Below, in pieces: positions 44,801 through 50,800 of a stretch of 64,000 nt of DNA; within the stretch, counting starts at the first letter, position 1, and the number at the start of each line of letters is the position of its first letter. The stretch covers positions 49,918,115 through 49,982,114 of the forward strand of contig NC_090176.1 in NCBI RefSeq assembly GCF_024679245.1, read 5' to 3'. The position numbers and the translations under genes were made by a program. Origin of the DNA: Pseudorasbora parva (Eukaryota; Chordata; Actinopteri; Cypriniformes; Gobionidae). The notes beneath the pieces are model-generated. The model worked only from the letters and a program-made list of their open reading frames with translations. It searched no databases and was not told the origin of the DNA.

Positions 44801-47800
44801 TGGAACTAACCTGGTTACTTTACCGTTTTCCTTCCCGTCCTTCGGATGAGACGTTAAACCGAGGTCCTGACTCTCTGTGGTCATTAATAATCCCAGGATG
44901 TCCTTCGATAAAGAGTAGGGGTGTAACCCCGGCATCCTGGCCAAATTAGCCCATTGGCCCCTGTCCATCATGGCCTCCTAATAATCCCCATATCCTGATT
45001 GGCTTCATCACTCTCCTCTCCACCAATCAGCTGGTGTGTGGTAAGCGTTCTGGCACAATATGGCCGCCGTCGCATCATCCAGGTGGAGCTGCACATTGGT
45101 GGTGGTTGAGGAGATGTAAAGCGCTTTGAGTGTCTAGAAAAGCGTTATATAAATGTAACAAATTATTATTATTATTATTTTCTCAACAGTACGTCAGCAG
45201 CCACCGGTGAGCCGGACTCAACAACCAACCCTTTGTCTAGCCAGAGAAACGGCCACCGTCTTGTTCCCCATTGTGTCCGTTGATGTTTACGGGATGTCCC
45301 ATACAAACCTGGCTGAGGTCAAGAGACTCCTGGACGAGTTGATCTCTGATGAGTGCGTCAGCAAAGACGTCCAATCGAGACACATTGCCGACCTTTCTGA
45401 AGCCGACAAGAAATCCATAATGAGCCTCAGCCGAGCCAATCAGGTCAGCGTTCTGGTGATCAGTCTGGATGAGTTAACCGTTTCAGGGAAGAAAGACGAC
45501 GTCTTGGATGCTGTGCTAAAGATAAACGGCTTCATCCAAGCAGCACGAGACCGAGAGATGCGAGCGGGTGAGGTGAAGCGTCTGCAGGAGACGGTGCGAT
45601 GGGAGCGGGTCAGAGGAGATAGCTGGGAGTCGCTTGATCCCGCAATAAGCTACGACATCGAGCTCGCATTTCACCGCAAGCAGAAAAGCCATCAGTTCCA
45701 GGAGAACGGTGAAAGCTACACGGTGGACTTCAGCGAGATGAAGCTCACAAACAGCAAGCAGGAGTCCTGCAGGATCAAGAGGACTCTGCAGGGAGATTCG
45801 GACACGGGTACGAGTTCAAAATGCAAAGGTTTTCCCTTGAGAATCAATCAATCAACTTTATTTATACAGCGCTTTTACAATGCCAATTGTTTCAAAGCAG
45901 CTTCAGTGTTAAACAGGACAATATTGCAACAAAAATTGCTTTGGCTGTACAGCCGCTCTGGAGAAACAGTGATGTTATCAGCTAATTTTAATTTACCATA
46001 TAGCAACAATGTTTGCTGATCAGTATTATAGTTTATAGAATTAAATTAGACCTTATTAATTTATTTGTATATTTAGTTGAATAACTTTGATCATAATTTT
46101 AGTGTCCCCAACTGAGCAAGCCAAGCCAAAGGCGACAGTGGCAAAAGGAACCAAAACTCCATCAGGGCATGATGGAGAAAAATAAACCTTGGGAGAAACC
46201 GGACTCAGTCGGGGTGCCAGTTCTCCTCTGGCCTATTAACACAAAGTGTATGATTATTATTTTAGCAACCTTACAGGTCAGAAATCATATTAGATCGGGA
46301 AAATTCAACATTTCTGGATATCACGCAAGAGACGGGTTTATTGAGGATGGCGTGTCAGAAGCATCAGTCTGTACATCACTGCAAAAACATGGTTTTCTTT
46401 TCCATTTGTACGGGAAAACAAGACAAAAATAGGCTACAAAAAATTCTTAAATCAACATACATTTACTTGAGATGCAAAATAACCTTGTTTTCTGAAAAAT
46501 GTAACAAAATGAAGCAAGTTTTTGCTGAAAACAAATCAATGGGATCATGAAAATGAAGTTAATTAAAATAATAATAATAATAATAATAACAACATGTTTT
46601 ATTTATATAGCGCCTTTCCCAAGGTCAAGGTCGCTGTACACAAAATATACATACATATACAATGTAGAACATAAACATACAAAATATACAGAAGAAAAAA
46701 CAACAACTCTAAGCAGAGGAGGATTAGAAATACTGTAAGAAAAGATATGTTTTTAGTTGAGATTTGACGGAGGATATAGTAACAGTGTCTCGCAGAGAAA
46801 GAGGGAGGGAATTCCAGAGAAAAGGGAAAACAAGTTTATTTCTCTAGACTGTTCTGTCTGTAACTTCACTTGTTTGTTTCTCAGCGATCATTCATCCTCT
46901 TCCAACATGGACCAAAATGGATGGACAGGATTTACAAATAATGCCCTTACAATCAGATTCAGAAGAGTACAAGAAGATAAAAAAAGACTTTTTGAGCTCC
47001 AGTATTCGCTCTGGTGTGCCACCTGTACAGGTTCAACAGGTAAACATGATTATTAAAAATGATCTTCCGCTGTATTTTTTCTTTTATGTATATATATATA
47101 TACACACACACACACCACATCTGGCCCAGTTCTGCATGACACTGTTGCTGTCGGGATAAAGTTGTCTTTACTGGGAAATGATTATTATATTATTACAAAT
47201 TATGTGACTCTGTCAGTTTGTCTCTAGTTTTTAGTGCCAAGTTTACATCGACTACACATCAGTCATTTATGTAACCATCATTTGTGCATTATTGGCTGTT
47301 CTGTTAAATAAAGTTACTAATCAAGGGAGGCAAGTTATTTTACCTTTGAAAGTAGTTAGTTACTCGTCTCCCCTCAGACGCAGTGCTTTAATGCCCACAA
47401 GATGGCGTCATTGATCGGCGAATCAGATACACTAATATTGCCAAAAGTTTTGGGAAGCTTGTGTTTACATGCACATTAACTTAAATTACTTCCTATTCTT
47501 AATCCGTAGGGTTTAATATGGAGTTGTCCCACCCTTTGCAGCTCTAACAGCTTCAGCTCTTCTAGGAAGGCTTTCCACAAGGTTTAGGAGTGTGTTTATG
47601 GGAATTATTGGCCATTTATGGGAATTATTGGCGAGGCCTGGCTCTAATTCATTCCAAAGCTGTTCTATTGGGTTGAGCTTACTCTGTGCAGGCCAGTCAA
47701 GTTCCTCCACACCAAACTCTTTCATCCATGTCTTTCTGGGCCGATGCTTTGTGCACTGGTGTGCAGTCTTGCTTGAACAGGAAAGGGCCATCCCCAAACT

Positions 47801-50800
47801 GATCCCACAAAGTTGGGAGCATGAAATTGTTCAATATGTCTTGGTACGCTAAAGCATTAAGAGTTCCTTTCACTGGAACTAAGGAGCCACGCCCAACCCC
47901 TGAAAAACAACCCCCACCCCATAATCCCCCCTTCACCAAACTTTACACTTCACACAATGCAGTCAGGCAAGTCCAGTTCTCTTGGCAACTGCCAAACCCA
48001 GAATCGTCCCTCAGATTGTCAGACTGAAGCGTAACCGGTAACTCAGACAACACGTCTCACTGCTCTAGAGTCCAGTGGCGGCTGCTTTACTCCGCTGCAT
48101 CCCACGCTTTGCATTGCTCTTGGTGATGTAAGGCTTGGATGAGCTGCTCGGCCATGGAAACCCATTCCATGAAGCTCTCTACGCTGTTTTTGAGCTCATC
48201 TAAAGGCCACAGAGGTTTGGAGGTCTGGAGCTGTCGACTCTGCAGTAAGTTGGTGACTTCTGCACACTGTGACCCTCAGCAGGCGCTGACCCCGCTCTGT
48301 GATTTTATGTGGCCTATCACTTTGTGGCTGAGTTGCTGTTGTTCCCAATTGGTTCCACATTGTTATAATCCCACTAACAGTTGAGCGTGGATTATTTATT
48401 AGTGATGAAATGTCAGGAATGGATTTATTGCACAGGTGGCGACCTATCACGGCCCCACGCTTGAGTTCACTGAGCTCCTGAGAGCGACCCATTCTTTCAC
48501 TAATGTGTGTAGAAGCGTCTGTAGGCCTAGAGCTTGATTTATACACCTGTGGCCATGGAGGTGATTGAACACCTGAACTTAGAGATTTAGAGGGGTGTCA
48601 CAATACTTTTGGCAATATAGTGTATTACAATACCGACACACATGGGTAAAACATGCTTGAATATCGGGGATATATCAGTAAAATAGACATTCTGAAGTAT
48701 GTATATTGGTAGAAAGAACTTTTTTTTTTTTTGAAGTGTGTGACTGATTTCATGTTGACAGACCTGTGTTTATTATCAACGTCTGAAATGGTTTCTCAGA
48801 TTGACAGGATTCAGAGTCAGTCCCAGTGGCAGAGATACTGTGTGCTGAAACAGGCCGTGGATAAGAAATATCCCAAACAGACAAACGAGCGCCTGCTTTA
48901 TCACGGAACCAACCAAGACATATGCCAAAAGATCAACAAGAACGGCTTCAACCGAAGCTTCTGTGGGAGAAACGGTACGCCTCAGGTCTCCTTTTGCACC
49001 GCTGACACAGAAAAGTTTCTTTTCTTTATTAGAGAAAATACAATAATACTAGGGAAGCTTGTTTCCACCACATATTAAGAAATAAAAAAGGTAATTTGCG
49101 CCTTTTTATCTCACAATTCTGACTTCATAGCTCATAATTGTGAGTTTATATCACTCAATTGAATTAAAGAGATTAGTTTTAATAAATGTACACTTGAGCA
49201 TAAAATATTCATCCCAAAACATAGGATTGATTGAATAAAAGACAGACTCTTCTCTCTCATAATTATGGAAGTTTGTTTCCATCATGGAATAAAAATAAAA
49301 AAATAGCAAGAATAGTGAGTTTTTACACTGCAATATATGTTCTTCCTCAGTATTTCGGTCTTGTTTTCCAGCTCAAATATCTAAACAATCTTAAATCAAG
49401 ACACATTTACTGTAGGAGAAGACAAAATGACTGAAGATATTAAGTCTTTTGTTTCTGAAAAATAATTTTATGCTTAAAACAAGAATAAATATCTGCCAGT
49501 GGAGTCAGAGAAATCAACTTAAAGGGGTACTTCAGCGCTGGGAAGATGAATCTGTATTTAAACTGGGTCATCAATGTAATAGAAATGTGAAATTATTTTT
49601 GAATTTGGTGCTTTCTAGACTGAAAAAAGACAGAAAATGTATTTGTCTCATGGGGATGAAAGACTACAATTCCCAGAATGCTTCGCTGCCCTGTGAGGCC
49701 ACTCCCAAAGCCACCGTTACTGGATCACTTTTACTTTCCCACCACCGCATTCATCTTCATAAAATCAGTTCAGTTAGAGAACAGACACTACAATTAAAAA
49801 ACTGAACGTGTCCGTTCAATATACAATGTGATTTAGCCGCTGAGGAAGTGTCTGCTCTCTGCAGTCATTCTCAGCGCGTCTTCAGTCTGCCGTGTTTTCA
49901 GTTCATTCCTTTGGAAGATTAACTTTCATAGGAATTAACTTGAGAAGATAAAATACTCACTTTGCTCTGCTGGCCGCACCGTTTCCATGAGTGCCTGTAG
50001 CTGCGAGCTGAGCTGTGAGCGCGATCCCACTCCCCATGTGAGAGTTGAAAACATGCGGAAATAGCTCCCTGTGCTGGCTGTAGTCTTTAGCCTCTGGCCA
50101 AGCATTTTTCCGATAACGCAAATCAGCGATATTTGTGTCACCGGAGTAATATTTTCAGAAATAAAATGCATAAATCTCTCGTCTCAGGGGGATATGAGAG
50201 GGGGGAGCACGATCATTTGAATATACTCCAGGGTTTCTACTGATAGAAAGCCATATGCTAATCGCTGAAGTAACCCTTTAAAGGGGGGGTGAAACACTCA
50301 GTTTCAGTCAGTGTCATGTCAATCTTGAGTACCTATAGAGTAGCATTGCATCCTGCATATCTCCGAAAAGTCTTTATTTTTTTTATAATTATATAAGAAA
50401 GATGCGCTGTTCCGAGTCTTTCCGAAAAAAGCCGAGCGGGTGGGGGCGTGTCGTGTGAGCGGAGCTAAATAATGACGTGTGCAGCAGCGCGCTGCAGTGA
50501 GGAAAGTGATTCGCTCTGTGAGGAAAGTGATTCGCTCTGTGAGGAAAGTGATTCGCTCAGTGAGGAAAGTGATTCGCCCGCCGCGTGAGGAAAGTGATTC
50601 GCTCTGTGAGGAAAGTGATTCGCTCAGTGAGGAAAGTGATTCGCCCGCCGCGTGAGGAAAGTGAGTCGCTCTGTGAGGAAAGTGATTCGCCCGCCGCGTG
50701 AGGAAAGTGATTCGCTCTGTGAGGAAAGTGATTCGCTCAGTGAGGAAAGTGATTCGCCCGCCGCGTGAGGAAAGTGAGTCGCTCAGTGAGGAAAGTGATT

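Noticed and set aside
46102..46187. Exon-like segment after TTTTAG reading SPTEQAKPKATVAKGTK
   Set aside because: It is part of a dispersed fish repeat (GGCGACAGTGGCAAAAGGA) and runs into a stop.
47513..47939. Protein-coding host gene on the minus strand
   Set aside because: The motifs are those of a Tc1 transposase, broken by frame shifts and enclosed by TIRs with TA flanks.
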